64,000 nt of DNA from an uncultured Victivallaceae bacterium. Its GTDB lineage: Bacteria; Verrucomicrobiota; Lentisphaeria; Victivallales; Victivallaceae. Each line of letters begins with the position of its first letter. Within the stretch, counting starts at the first letter, position 1. Where the stretch lies: the NCBI GenBank assembly GCA_944389925.1, contig CALXOD010000011.1, positions 1 to 64,000 on the forward strand. Reading direction: 5' to 3'. Below, in pieces: positions 1-12,364 of this stretch. The notes under the pieces are model-generated. The model ran no database searches and was not told the DNA's origin. It was given only the letters and a program-made list of their open reading frames with translations. Position numbers and translations under genes: made by a program.

Positions 1-1
1 T

Positions 2-3000
2 ACGGATCCCGAAGCCGCCGCCCGGTATTTCGCCGAGGCGAACATCCCGCTGCTGGGACCGGGAAAACTTTATCGAAAATACGACGAATATCGGAAGGAT
101 CCGCGCGGTCTTGCCGGCGGCATGGCCAGCCAGAGCATCGCGGTACCGGAGCTGGACGGTGCAGCCAGAACCCAGCTGGTGGCTGCGTTGTTTCCCAATG
201 CGCGCGGCGTGGATGACCTCGCGCTGATTCCGGGCCGTATGGAAATGATGGCGAAACACGCCCGCCGCCTGGTTCGACTGAAACAACTGCCGAACCACGA
301 TAAAAAACTGGCCATCTTCTTTTATAAGGGCCCCGGTAAAAACGCCATGCACGCCGCCGGCATGGAGGTTGCGGATTCGCTGCTGGCCTTGCTGCGGCGT
401 CTGAAGGCCGAAGGATACGACACCGGCGAACTGCCACCTGATACACGTACTTTTCAGGAAAAAATCCAGAAGCACGCCGCCGTTTTCGGCACTTATGCCC
501 GTGGCGAAATCGAGCGCTTTTTACAAGACGGAGCGGAACGCATTCCGGTAGCATCCTATCGGCAATGGCGCATGGCGCAACTGCCGCCGGAACTAGTCGA
601 AGCAGTCGATCGCGAATACGGCCCCCCGCCCGGCGACTATCTGGCAACGGAAGTGGCGGGACAGCCAGCCATCGGACTTGGCGTACTGCGGTTCGGCAAG
701 GTGGCACTGCTGCCGCAACCACTTGCCGGGATCGGTAATGACACCTCAAAAATCATTCACGGTACGAAAAAAGCTCCACCACACCCCTATCTTGCCGCCT
801 ATCTCTGGGCGGAACATGGATTTCAGGCGGACGCCATTCTGCATTTCGGCACACACGGCAGTTTTGAATTTCTTCCGTGGCGACCACTCGGGCTGATCGG
901 CGACGACTGGCCGGACGCGCTGCTGGGAGCGATGCCGCACTTTTATTTATACATCATCAACAACATCGGCGAAGCCATGACCGCCAAGCGCCGCGGCAGT
1001 GCCGTCATCATCGACCATCTGACCGCGCCGTTCATGAACGCCGGTCTGCACGGTAAGCTGGCTGCACTTCACGAAAAACTCCACGCCGTTGAAAACACGG
1101 AAAATCCCCGCCTCGCCGCCGAATACCGCAAAAGCGTAGCGGCCGTAGCCCGCGCCGAAGACCTGTTCTCCGTTTTAAAACTCTCCGGAAACGGCGATCT
1201 GACCGACGCAGATCTGGAAAAACTGCACAACTATCTCCACGATGTAGAAGATTCCAAAGTCACTTCCGGTGTTTACATTCTCGGCCGCGCCTATACTCCG
1301 GAACAGGCCGCGGAGACCGCCGTTCTGATGGTGCGTGACGACCTTGCCGCTGCTCGGTTCCGGCGAGCGGTACAGTCCGGCACCACCTCACCACGGCAGC
1401 GAGACAACGCCCACTTCTATCAGGAACACTATCTTGAGCCGGCCGCTGCCGAACTGCGCACCGTTCTAGTTTCCAGAAAAGTTCCGGAAAACGATCCCGA
1501 TGCGGACGTATTCCGGGAAGTGCTGCGCTGCCGGACGGCGCTCCTGGATTCCACCAGCCGGGAGCTGGACAGTCTGATCAACGCCTTCAACGGTGGCTAT
1601 ATCGCCCCCGGTTCGGGCGGCAGTCCGATCCTGAATCCGGCGGCGATACCGACCGGACGCAATCTGTACGGCATTGATCCCGAACGCACTCCGACCCGGG
1701 AAAGCTACGCCGTCGGACGTCAGCTGGGAGAAGCCCTGATCGCCACCCGGTTGAAGGCGGATGGCCGCTATCCGCGCAAGATCGCCTTTTCTTTATGGGG
1801 CGGTGAATTCATCCGCACCCGGGGCGCGGACATCGGCGAAATTCTCTTTCTGCTCGGTGTGGAACCCATCTGGGATTCACGCGGTCGCGTCAACGATCTG
1901 AGACTCATTCCCGCCGCCGAACTGAAACGCCCGCGCATCGACGTGGCCGTGCAGACCTCCGGACAATTTCGCGGTATCGCTGCCAGCCGCATCCGCCTGA
2001 TCGATCGAGCGGTGCGCATGGCGGCAGCCGCCGACGCCGCGGAAGCGCTGCCCAACTTCGTCCGGGAAAACACCGTCGCCGCAGAAAAATCCATGCTGGA
2101 TGCCGGGCTGTCGCCTCAGGAAGCGCGCGATTTTGCCGCCGCTCGAATTTTCGGCCGGGTCAACAACGGCTTCGGTACTGGCGTTCGAGAACAGGTCGAG
2201 GATTCCGGCCGCTGGGAAAAAAGCGAAGAACTGGCCGAGCGCTATTTCGAAAACATGGGAACGCTGTATACGGAAAAACACTGGAACGTCCATTCCCCTG
2301 CCGCCGTCCGTGCCGCCCTGCTCCATACCGACGCGATCGTACATACCCGATCTTCCAGTCTGACCGGCCCGCTGTCGCTCGACGACGTCTATCAATTCAT
2401 GGGCGGTCTGAGTCTGGCCGTGAAAACCGTTACCGGCAAAGAAGCGCCCGCCGGTTTCAACGACCTGCGCAATCCCGGCCGTGCCCGCATTCAGGAAGCG
2501 TCGGAGGCCATCATGGTCGAAGCCGCCTCCACCATGCTCAATCCAAAATGGATCAAGGATTTACAGAATGAAGGAGCCAGTGCAGCAGACACTTTTGCAA
2601 AAACCATCCGCAACACGTTCGCCTGGTCGGCCCTGCGCCCGGACGTGATCCCCAACCATCTCTGGAACGAATACAAAGCCGTTTACATCGACGACCGCGA
2701 ACGCCTCGGTATGGATCGTTATTTTGCGGAAAAAAATCCGTATGCCCGCCAGGAACTCACCGCAGTCATGCTGGAGGCCGCGCGCAAAGGTTTCTGGAAA
2801 ACGGATGAAGCCACCCTGCGCCGCCTCGCGAAACTGCACGCGGATTCGGTCCGGAAACACACCCCGGGATGCAGCACCTTCGTCTGCGACAATGTGAAAT
2901 TGCGACAGTTCATCGCCGCCAACCTCGATCCGGCCGCAGCGGAAGCCTACGATCAGGCCGTCGCACGGATCCGGGCCGGCGCCGCGCAACCATCCGCACA

Positions 3001-3151
3001 GGTCGAAGGCATGACCCTGCGTGAACAGGAGACGCCGCGGGAAAAAACCGTTCGCTACCTCAAAACCTCCCTGCCGGTCATGATCATTGCCGCCGTGGCT
3101 TTACTGGCGGTATGGCTGGGCGGACGCCGAGCCCGCCGGACACAGGAATAA
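2..3151 (+). CDS. CobN/HmuS-like metal chelatase, membrane-anchored (5' truncated)
   Basis: Large chelatase subunit of the CobN/BchH family, which inserts metal into (or, in the HmuS branch, is linked to metal removal from) tetrapyrroles. The reading frame is open to the left edge, so the N-terminus lies outside the window; the ATG at 122 is internal. The family core is visible at about nt 835-900 (HFGTHGSFEFLPWRPLGL), followed by long conserved CobN-type segments such as GTGVREQVEDS and SGQFRGIAASR. The usual PGK after the HGxxE stretch is PWR here. The last 30 residues form one hydrophobic helix (SLPVMIIAAVALLAVWLG) followed by Arg-rich residues, as expected for a C-terminal membrane anchor. 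Soluble aerobic CobN lacks this; HmuS-type homologues of heme-uptake loci have such anchors (recalled knowledge). Partner subunits are not in the window. The CobN family is certain; cobalt chelation versus heme demetalation cannot be decided here. Confidence 0.85.
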   Translation, partial: TDPEAAARYFAEANIPLLGPGKLYRKYDEYRKDPRGLAGGMASQSIAVPELDGAARTQLVAALFPNARGVDDLALIPGRMEMMAKHARRLVRLKQLPNHDKKLAIFFYKGPGKNAMHAAGMEVADSLLALLRRLKAEGYDTGELPPDTRTFQEKIQKHAAVFGTYARGEIERFLQDGAERIPVASYRQWRMAQLPPELVEAVDREYGPPPGDYLATEVAGQPAIGLGVLRFGKVALLPQPLAGIGNDTSKIIHGTKKAPPHPYLAAYLWAEHGFQADAILHFGTHGSFEFLPWRPLGLIGDDWPDALLGAMPHFYLYIINNIGEAMTAKRRGSAVIIDHLTAPFMNAGLHGKLAALHEKLHAVENTENPRLAAEYRKSVAAVARAEDLFSVLKLSGNGDLTDADLEKLHNYLHDVEDSKVTSGVYILGRAYTPEQAAETAVLMVRDDLAAARFRRAVQSGTTSPRQRDNAHFYQEHYLEPAAAELRTVLVSRKVPENDPDADVFREVLRCRTALLDSTSRELDSLINAFNGGYIAPGSGGSPILNPAAIPTGRNLYGIDPERTPTRESYAVGRQLGEALIATRLKADGRYPRKIAFSLWGGEFIRTRGADIGEILFLLGVEPIWDSRGRVNDLRLIPAAELKRPRIDVAVQTSGQFRGIAASRIRLIDRAVRMAAAADAAEALPNFVRENTVAAEKSMLDAGLSPQEARDFAAARIFGRVNNGFGTGVREQVEDSGRWEKSEELAERYFENMGTLYTEKHWNVHSPAAVRAALLHTDAIVHTRSSSLTGPLSLDDVYQFMGGLSLAVKTVTGKEAPAGFNDLRNPGRARIQEASEAIMVEAASTMLNPKWIKDLQNEGASAADTFAKTIRNTFAWSALRPDVIPNHLWNEYKAVYIDDRERLGMDRYFAEKNPYARQELTAVMLEAARKGFWKTDEATLRRLAKLHADSVRKHTPGCSTFVCDNVKLRQFIAANLDPAAAEAYDQAVARIRAGAAQPSAQVEGMTLREQETPREKTVRYLKTSLPVMIIAAVALLAVWLGGRRARRTQE

Positions 3152-3298
3152 TCCATATCACGCAAGTTCCGGTGACGACCGCCTCATCCGGCAGGTTGTC
3201 CCCGGAATCTCTCCCCTTGGCAGCAGATGTTTTTCCGACACCTCGCTGCAAACACTCTTTTTCACCCGAATTCATGCCTCAAAATCCACCCTGAAGAC

Positions 3299-3326
3299 TT
3301 GAATTTCCCATCTCAGGAGCTATATT
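3299..3326 (+). promoter_or_regulatory. candidate sigma70-type promoter of the hydrogenase operon
   Basis: TTGAAT, 16-nt spacer, TATATT. It lies about 45 bases before the first gene of the hydrogenase operon and after the chelatase stop. Apart from this, the 218-base gap shows no hairpin terminator and no recognisable riboswitch. Confidence 0.35.
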
Positions 3327-3369
3327 TAAAAGGATTGGATAAAAAAATATCTAACTATGCGAAGACCGT

Positions 3370-3630
3370 ATGTCGAAACCGGAAATCACGATTTGTCTCG
3401 GAAGTTCCTGTTTTGCCCGGGGCAATGAACGAAATCTGCAGCTGATTGAGGAGTATCTGTCCAGCCATCACCTGGTGGATGAGGTGGATCTCCGGCTGGG
3501 CTGCTCGCTGTGCCAGGGGAAATGCGCCTCCGGACCGAACGTCACGATCAACGGCGTCACTTACGGCGGCGTAGATCCCGGTATGATGCTTGAATTGCTG
3601 AAGAACTTATTCAAGGAACAGCAGAAATGA
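3370..3630 (+). CDS. thioredoxin-like [2Fe-2S] ferredoxin, hydrogenase operon
   Basis: Small (86 aa) NuoE-type thioredoxin-like ferredoxin. Cys9 and Cys14 (CLGSSC) plus Cys48 and Cys52 (CQGKC) give the C-x4-C / C-x3-C ligand pattern of this family; Cys45 is an extra cysteine close to the second pair. It is a likely cytoplasmic electron carrier or subunit for the hydrogenase encoded immediately downstream, whose ATG overlaps this stop codon by four bases (ATGA). The Shine-Dalgarno in front of this ATG is weak. A second gene of the same kind precedes the catalytic hydrogenase at 6587, so each hydrogenase in the operon has its own ferredoxin. First gene of a five-gene operon. Confidence 0.85.
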   Translation: MSKPEITICLGSSCFARGNERNLQLIEEYLSSHHLVDEVDLRLGCSLCQGKCASGPNVTINGVTYGGVDPGMMLELLKNLFKEQQK

Positions 3631-5360
3631 ATCATGATTTTCCGGTTTTCACCGTGGAGAACAGCTGTCAGGACTGTTACAAATGCGTCCGTCATTGCCC
3701 CTGCAAAGCCATCCGGGTGGAAAACGGCCGTGCGGCGGTCATCCCGGAATTGTGCGTAAGCTGCGGACGCTGCGTCCGGGTCTGTCCCGCGGGTGCCAAG
3801 AAAATCCGCCCGGATCTGTCCCGGGGCCGCTTCCTGATGGGCAGAAAAAAAGCGGTTTACGCATCAATTGCACCAAGTTACGTCAGTTATTTCAAGGACA
3901 TCCCTCCACGGAATCTGATTGCGGCCATCCGGGCCCTCGGGTTTGCCGGAGTCAGTGAAACCGCACTCGGCGCCCAGGCGGTCAGCGCCGAAACCGCCCG
4001 CTATCTGGAACAGCAGCCCAACGGCGTCTATATTTCCAGCGCCTGTCCGGCGGCGGTCGATTATCTCCGCAAATATGCACCCGAATACTCAAAACGCATC
4101 GTCCCCCTGCTCTCTCCGCTTCTCTCCCACGCCAAGCTGCTGCGGCAGAAGTTCGGAGAGGAAATCGGCATCATCTTCTTCGGCCCCTGTGCGGCTAAAA
4201 AGCAGGAAGCGGATCGTCATAGTGATTTGCTGGATCTGGCCTTGACCTTCGGTGATCTTGCGGAATGGCTCAAACAGGAAAATATCGATCCCATGCTTCT
4301 TGATACCCGCGGTTGTGGATTTGTTCCGGAAAGTGCCGACGAAGGCCGCATCTACGCTGTGGAAGGCGGGATGAACGACACCTTGCGCGGCGGTGACGGG
4401 CACATTCAGTACCTGGCCATCTCCGGTCTGCTCAATGTGGAACGAATCCTGCGTCACGATCCGGCCTCCGCAGACCGCAAGGACTGTAAACTTTTCATTG
4501 AATGCCTGGCTTGCTCCGGCGGCTGCCTGAACGGTCCGGCCATGCCGGAAGCGGACAGTTCCCTTTCCGGAATTATCGCCACCGCCCGGGATTACGACGG
4601 TGCCAACAGTCGCGGTCGTACTGTGCCGGTCGCCATTGATGAGCCGGTTCATCCCGATGTTCCGGACCAACCGGAAATTACGGAAGCCCAGATCAAACAG
4701 GCGCTCGCTCAGGTCGGAAAACATACCCGGGCCGACGAACTCAATTGTGGCGGCTGCGGATACTTTACCTGCCGGGAATTTGCCCGGGCTCTCGTTACCG
4801 GCAAGGCGGAAAACGCCATGTGTCTGTCCTATCTGCGCCAGCTGGCGCAGAAGAAAAGCAACGCGCTTATCCGCTATATTCCCGCCGGTGTGGTTATCGT
4901 CGACCGGGACCTCAACATTATCGAGTGCAACCGGCATTTTGCGGAACTGTTCGACGAAAGCACTCGACTGGCCTATGAGGCGACCCCGGGGTTGCCGGGG
5001 GTGCCGCTCGGGAATATTGTCGACTTTGAAGAACTTTTCGCCGCAGCGCTGACTTCCGGCGGAGAGATGTTGCAGCCGCACTACGTAACCGGAGATAAAA
5101 TTCTGAATCTGAGCATTTTCACGATTGAACCGCATCAAATCGTAGGAGCGATCGCGCAGGACGTGACCAGCGTCGAAATGCATCGCGAACACATTTCCGA
5201 ACGCGCCCGGGAAGTCATTCGCAAAAATGTCATGACTGTACAGAAAATCGCCCATTATCTCGGGGAGCACATGGCTGAAACCGAAATTCTGTTGCGGGAG
5301 GTGGCCGGCGATTACCATTCCGGAGAAAAAAGTTCGGAGGCATCCCGCGATGACCAGTGA
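3627..5360 (+). CDS. PAS-containing sensory [FeFe]-hydrogenase (HfsB/HydS-like)
   Basis: 577 aa. Domain order: two [4Fe-4S] motifs (Cys14/17/20/24 and Cys43/46/49/53), an [FeFe]-hydrogenase H-cluster domain (about 70-310), a further Fe-S domain with Cys374/377/382/399, then a PAS-like domain (about 405-500) and a short helical tail. H-cluster motifs are L1 SSACPAAV (Cys140), L2 GPCAAKKQE (Cys188) and L3 ECLACSGGC (Cys296, Cys300), so the cluster ligands are kept. The proton-relay cysteine that precedes the L1 ligand in catalytic enzymes is Ala139, which is typical of sensory (group C) hydrogenases. The PAS domain and the SpoIIE phosphatase gene that follows, overlapping by 11 bases, support a signalling role: sensing H2 or redox state in the cytoplasm and controlling the phosphatase. 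Assignment as sensory is strong; the ligand sensed is inferred. Confidence 0.88.
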   Translation: MNHDFPVFTVENSCQDCYKCVRHCPCKAIRVENGRAAVIPELCVSCGRCVRVCPAGAKKIRPDLSRGRFLMGRKKAVYASIAPSYVSYFKDIPPRNLIAAIRALGFAGVSETALGAQAVSAETARYLEQQPNGVYISSACPAAVDYLRKYAPEYSKRIVPLLSPLLSHAKLLRQKFGEEIGIIFFGPCAAKKQEADRHSDLLDLALTFGDLAEWLKQENIDPMLLDTRGCGFVPESADEGRIYAVEGGMNDTLRGGDGHIQYLAISGLLNVERILRHDPASADRKDCKLFIECLACSGGCLNGPAMPEADSSLSGIIATARDYDGANSRGRTVPVAIDEPVHPDVPDQPEITEAQIKQALAQVGKHTRADELNCGGCGYFTCREFARALVTGKAENAMCLSYLRQLAQKKSNALIRYIPAGVVIVDRDLNIIECNRHFAELFDESTRLAYEATPGLPGVPLGNIVDFEELFAAALTSGGEMLQPHYVTGDKILNLSIFTIEPHQIVGAIAQDVTSVEMHREHISERAREVIRKNVMTVQKIAHYLGEHMAETEILLREVAGDYHSGEKSSEASRDDQ

Positions 5361-6567
5361 AAAGACGCCCACTTATGAACTTCCCTCCCCGGAAGAAACA
5401 TTTGTGGAGATTGAGTGCTGCAGCCGAACCAAAACCGGCGAAACCGCCTGCGGCGATGACTTCCGCAGTGTGCGCATCGCCGACGAGGGGCGCCATATTG
5501 CCGTCCTGTCTGACGGCCTCGGCAGCGGCATCAAAGCCAGTCTGCTCTCCAACATGACCACGACTATGGCCCTGGAATTCGTCCGGCGCAACATGGAAAT
5601 CGTACAGTCGGCAGAAATCATAATGGATACTCTTCCGGTCTGCGAATACCGGAAAATCAGCTATGCCACTTTCACCGTCTTCGACCTGCTCCCCGGCGGT
5701 CTGACCCGGGTGGTGGAGATGGACAATCCGCCGTTCATCCATCTGCGCAACGGTCATGATTTGAAGTGGCCCGCGGATATTCTATTTTCGGAACGCTGGC
5801 CGGACCGGAAGCTGGCGATTTCCAAATTCCGCATGGTGCAGGGAGATCGTCTAATCGCCTTTTCCGACGGCGTTACCCAGGCCGGGCTCGGGTCCGATGC
5901 CTGCAAATTCGGTTGGCGCCGGGAAGGCGCTCTGGCCTATATCCAGAAACTGGTGGATGCCGATCCCCTGATCTCCGCCCGGGAACTGTCTGAACGGGTG
6001 GTAGCGGAGGCGTGCACGAAAAATCCACAGCACCGTTGCATTGACGACATCAGCTGTCTGGTTATCTACCTGCGAAAGCCTCGGCGGCTGCGCCTGCTGA
6101 CCGGTCCGCCGTTCAATCAGGAGGATGACCGGGATTTTGCGGAAACCGTCCTGAATTTCGACGGGCATACCATCATTTGCGGGGGCACCACCGCCAACCT
6201 GGTAGCACGCGAACTGGGCCGTTCCATCAGTACCGATCTGAAATTGATCAAATATTGCGGCGGTCTTCCTCCGCCCTCGAAACTGCCCGGCGTCGATCTG
6301 GTCACGGAGGGCATTTTGACGCTGACCGAATGCGTCCGCCGGCTGGAATCCGGGGAATACCGGGATGCGCCGTTGCCGGTAAGCAATATCATCACCTTCC
6401 TGCTGGAGAGCGATGTTATCGAGTTCATCGTCGGCACCAAGGTAAATGAAGCTCATCAGGATCCCCGCTTGCCGGTGGATCTGGAAATCCGGCGCAATAT
6501 CATTAAGAAAATGAGTGGAATTCTTGAGGACAAATATCGCAAGAAAGTCATGATTCAATATTTCTGA
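5350..6567 (+). CDS. SpoIIE-type PP2C serine phosphatase, hydrogenase operon (HfsC-like)
   Basis: 405 aa. Residues about 15-235 are a SpoIIE/PP2C-like phosphatase with metal-binding acidic motifs: GDDF near residue 36, SDGLGSG at 54-60, FSDGVTQ and a DDISCLV motif near the end of the domain. The C-terminal third (from about 240) is a conserved extension of unknown function with CGGTTANLVARELG. The ATG overlaps the sensory-hydrogenase stop by 11 bases, implying translational coupling. Such phosphatases dephosphorylate STAS-domain anti-sigma antagonists; here the activity would be set by the PAS/H-cluster sensor. A STAS/HATPase pair is encoded at 30.6-31.4 kb, but a physical link is not shown. 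Cytoplasmic, no membrane segment. Confidence 0.85.
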   Translation: MTSEKTPTYELPSPEETFVEIECCSRTKTGETACGDDFRSVRIADEGRHIAVLSDGLGSGIKASLLSNMTTTMALEFVRRNMEIVQSAEIIMDTLPVCEYRKISYATFTVFDLLPGGLTRVVEMDNPPFIHLRNGHDLKWPADILFSERWPDRKLAISKFRMVQGDRLIAFSDGVTQAGLGSDACKFGWRREGALAYIQKLVDADPLISARELSERVVAEACTKNPQHRCIDDISCLVIYLRKPRRLRLLTGPPFNQEDDRDFAETVLNFDGHTIICGGTTANLVARELGRSISTDLKLIKYCGGLPPPSKLPGVDLVTEGILTLTECVRRLESGEYRDAPLPVSNIITFLLESDVIEFIVGTKVNEAHQDPRLPVDLEIRRNIIKKMSGILEDKYRKKVMIQYF

Positions 6568-6586
6568 ACGAAGAGGAGACCTTGTC

Positions 6587-6865
6587 ATGGGAAACGGTTC
6601 CAAACTGAAGGTCGAGATCTGTCTCGGCACCACCTGTTTCATTCTGGGGGCCTCGGAACTGCAGGATCTGGCGCAGTATCTCGAACCGGAACTGCTGGAC
6701 CGCGTGGATATCATCGGGCGTACCTGCCTGGGATTCTGCAAAGACCGGAAATTCGACGGTGCCCCCTTCGTCCGGCTGGACGAAAGCATCGTCATCGAAC
6801 GGGCCACCGTGGCCCGGGTTACAGAAAAGATAAAAGCCATGCTGAAAGAGAAAGACGCTGAATAA
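6587..6865 (+). CDS. thioredoxin-like [2Fe-2S] ferredoxin, second copy
   Basis: 92 aa, same fold class as the protein at 3370. Cluster ligands are Cys12 and Cys17 (CLGTTC) and Cys47 and Cys51 (CLGFC). A good Shine-Dalgarno (AGAGGAG) lies 8 bases before the ATG. It sits between the phosphatase and the catalytic hydrogenase; the next gene starts one base after its stop. It probably carries electrons between the PFOR/ferredoxin pool or NADH-linked partners and the hydrogenase, but no partner is fixed by the sequence. Confidence 0.83.
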   Translation: MGNGSKLKVEICLGTTCFILGASELQDLAQYLEPELLDRVDIIGRTCLGFCKDRKFDGAPFVRLDESIVIERATVARVTEKIKAMLKEKDAE

Positions 6866-6866
6866 A

Positions 6867-8312
6867 ATGCCGAGTATGAACAATGCCGCCGAACGAGTCC
6901 GGCGCGAACTGCTGATCCGGGTGATCCGCGGTGAGCTGGACGGAACCCTGGATCAGGAAATCGACCGGATTCCGATCGTCATGCGTCCATCCGACCAACC
7001 GGCTTCCCGTTGCTGCATTTACAAGGACCGGGCCGTTTTAAAGTATCGGCTGATGGGTATTCTCGGCTTCGGTGTGGAAGACGAAACCGATGAAGCCAAA
7101 CCCCTGCGTGAATATCTGGCCGAAGCCCGTCTCCGGCGGGAACCACCCAAGGAGGTACTCAGCGTCGCCCCGGTCGCCTGTTACGGTTGTATTGAATCCC
7201 ATTATGTCATTACCAATGCCTGCCGCGCCTGCTTTGCCCGGCCCTGCACCTTCTCCTGCCCCAAGCAGGCTATCACCGTCGGCCCCAAACAGGCGGAAAT
7301 TGACCACAGCAAGTGCATCGACTGCGGAAAATGTACCACAGTCTGTCCGTACAAAGCGATCATCCGGGTCCCAATTCCCTGCGAAGAAGCCTGTCCCACC
7401 GGTGCAATCCGCAAAGATGAGAGCGGCCGGGAATGGATCAATTTCGACACCTGCATCTCCTGTGGAAAATGCCTCAAGGCATGCCCGTTCAGCGCGGTAT
7501 TGGAACGTTCCCAGATTATCGAGGTAATCCGAGCGATGAAAGAGGGACGCCGGGTGGTGGCAATGGTCGCTCCGGCCATTATCGGCCAATTTCCGGCCAC
7601 TCTGGAGCAGCTGGCCGAAGGTCTGCGGAAAGCGGGATTCTCCGACATGCTGGAAGTTGCCTCTGGAGCGGAACTGACCGCACGCAACGAAGCGAAAGAA
7701 TTTTTTGAGCGTATGGAGCGTGGCGATCACCTGATGACCTCATCCTGCTGCCCGGCCTATGTGGAAGCAGTGCGCAAGCTGATTCCGGAAATGCGGAAAT
7801 TTGTTTCCGCCACCCCCTCCCCGATGGGTTATTCCGGGCGGCTGGCCAAAGAACGGGATCCCGAATGTGTAACGGTTTTCATCGGCCCCTGCGTCGCCAA
7901 GCGCAAAGAAGCCTGCTCGGATCCCAATGTCGATTACGTCATGACCTTTGAAGAGCTCGGTGCGCTCTTCGCTGCTCGAGAAATCAATCTGGGTACCCTG
8001 GAAGGGTTAAAATTGGAACGGGAAGCCGATCCCTATGCGCGCGGCTTCGGTGCGGGTTGTGGTGTGACCGCGGCGATTCTGCATGAAATGAGCGCCGGAG
8101 AAGGCCAGACTCCGCCCAAAATCGACGGCAAACTCATCAATCCATTGGACCGGAAGAATATGCGTCTGCTGAAACTGCATGCGCTCGGCAAACTTCCCGG
8201 AAATTTCCTCGAAGTCATGGCCTGCGAAGGCGGCTGCGTCGGTGGCCCTTGCGCCCTGGTAGATGCGGAAAAAGGCGGCGCTGCCGTTCGCAAACTGGCC
8301 CGGGAAGAATAG
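6867..8312 (+). CDS. [FeFe]-hydrogenase, group B-like, catalytic (HfsD-like)
   Basis: 481 aa. Reversible proton reduction to H2 at an H-cluster. The N-terminal half carries Cys-rich Fe-S segments (cysteines from about 105 to 131), then regular ferredoxin motifs at Cys150/153/156/160 and Cys196/199/202/206. H-cluster motifs are L1 TSSCCPAY (Cys294 proton relay, Cys295 ligand), L2 GPCVAKRKE (Cys342) and L3 MACEGGC (Cys453, Cys457). Unlike the sensor at 3627 it keeps the proton-relay cysteine, so it should be catalytic. The motif set and length fit the monomeric group B enzymes. Last gene of the operon, followed by a strong terminator. An alternative ATG lies at 6876. The maturases HydE/F/G are not in the window. 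Confidence 0.9.
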   Translation: MPSMNNAAERVRRELLIRVIRGELDGTLDQEIDRIPIVMRPSDQPASRCCIYKDRAVLKYRLMGILGFGVEDETDEAKPLREYLAEARLRREPPKEVLSVAPVACYGCIESHYVITNACRACFARPCTFSCPKQAITVGPKQAEIDHSKCIDCGKCTTVCPYKAIIRVPIPCEEACPTGAIRKDESGREWINFDTCISCGKCLKACPFSAVLERSQIIEVIRAMKEGRRVVAMVAPAIIGQFPATLEQLAEGLRKAGFSDMLEVASGAELTARNEAKEFFERMERGDHLMTSSCCPAYVEAVRKLIPEMRKFVSATPSPMGYSGRLAKERDPECVTVFIGPCVAKRKEACSDPNVDYVMTFEELGALFAAREINLGTLEGLKLEREADPYARGFGAGCGVTAAILHEMSAGEGQTPPKIDGKLINPLDRKNMRLLKLHALGKLPGNFLEVMACEGGCVGGPCALVDAEKGGAAVRKLAREE

Positions 8313-8336
8313 GCTCCCCTTTTCATCACCAGAAAA

Positions 8337-8377
8337 ATCCGGAGAGAAAGATCCGTTCTTCTCTCCGGATTTTTTTT
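8337..8377 (+). terminator. Rho-independent terminator of the hydrogenase operon
   Basis: Perfect 10-bp stem ATCCGGAGAG/CTCTCCGGAT (extended by A-T pairs) followed directly by eight T residues, 25 bases after the last hydrogenase stop. Confidence 0.9.
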
Positions 8378-8438
8378 ACTTAAAGAGTCTCTTTCACGGT
8401 TTTCCTGTAATCTTTTTTCCGCCGGGCGAGAATATCAT

Positions 8439-8475
8439 AAAAAAAACGGCAGATCGGATTTCTCCGATCCACCGT
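8439..8475 (-). terminator. Rho-independent terminator of the PFOR gene
   Basis: On the minus strand, a hairpin with GATCGGA/TCCGATC inner and ACGG/CCGT outer pairs is followed by a run of T, about 55 bases after the PFOR stop. It forms a back-to-back pair with the hydrogenase terminator in the convergent gap. Confidence 0.85.
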
Positions 8476-8530
8476 TTGAAAACATCCCGTCGTTTCCTCA
8501 ACGATCAGAATGCAGGCGTCCAGACAACGC

Positions 8531-12052
<3,522 letters not shown>

Positions 12053-12364
12053 TTTTTCCTCCGTTATGGATGTTGTATGGTATGACAAGCAAGTATTCCG
12101 GGTCTTCCCTGAATCTGACTATAACCGCTGCCACCCCTCGGTATCCTGTGCTATTTCAGCCTATGGCCGAAATACACATTCCGGAGTTTTTCTCCGGAAA
12201 TCAACCGGTTTAAAACTGTACACTCAATCCGGCGGATTTGCAACCGCACCAAATGATTTATCCATTCTTTTTTTTCACAACCGAAAACCATCATGTGCAA
12301 AAAAAACCGAATGGGAAGTCCATTCGGTTTTTTATCTTTCCGGCAATCCGCGGCACTGAATCCG
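12053..12364. other. intergenic region upstream of PFOR and downstream of rpmB
   Basis: No gene. It holds the PFOR Shine-Dalgarno next to 12052 and the rpmB terminator at 12299-12333. A PFOR promoter must lie here on the minus strand, but no convincing -35/-10 pair was found. Confidence 0.6.
12299..12333 (-). terminator. Rho-independent terminator of rpmB
   Basis: ACCGAATGG/CCATTCGGT stem with A and T runs on both sides, so it can work in both directions. It lies 32 bases after the rpmB stop. Confidence 0.88.

Noticed and set aside
3152-3369. Cobalamin or other riboswitch after the chelatase gene
   Set aside because: No conserved box elements or stable multi-stem structure could be recognised.
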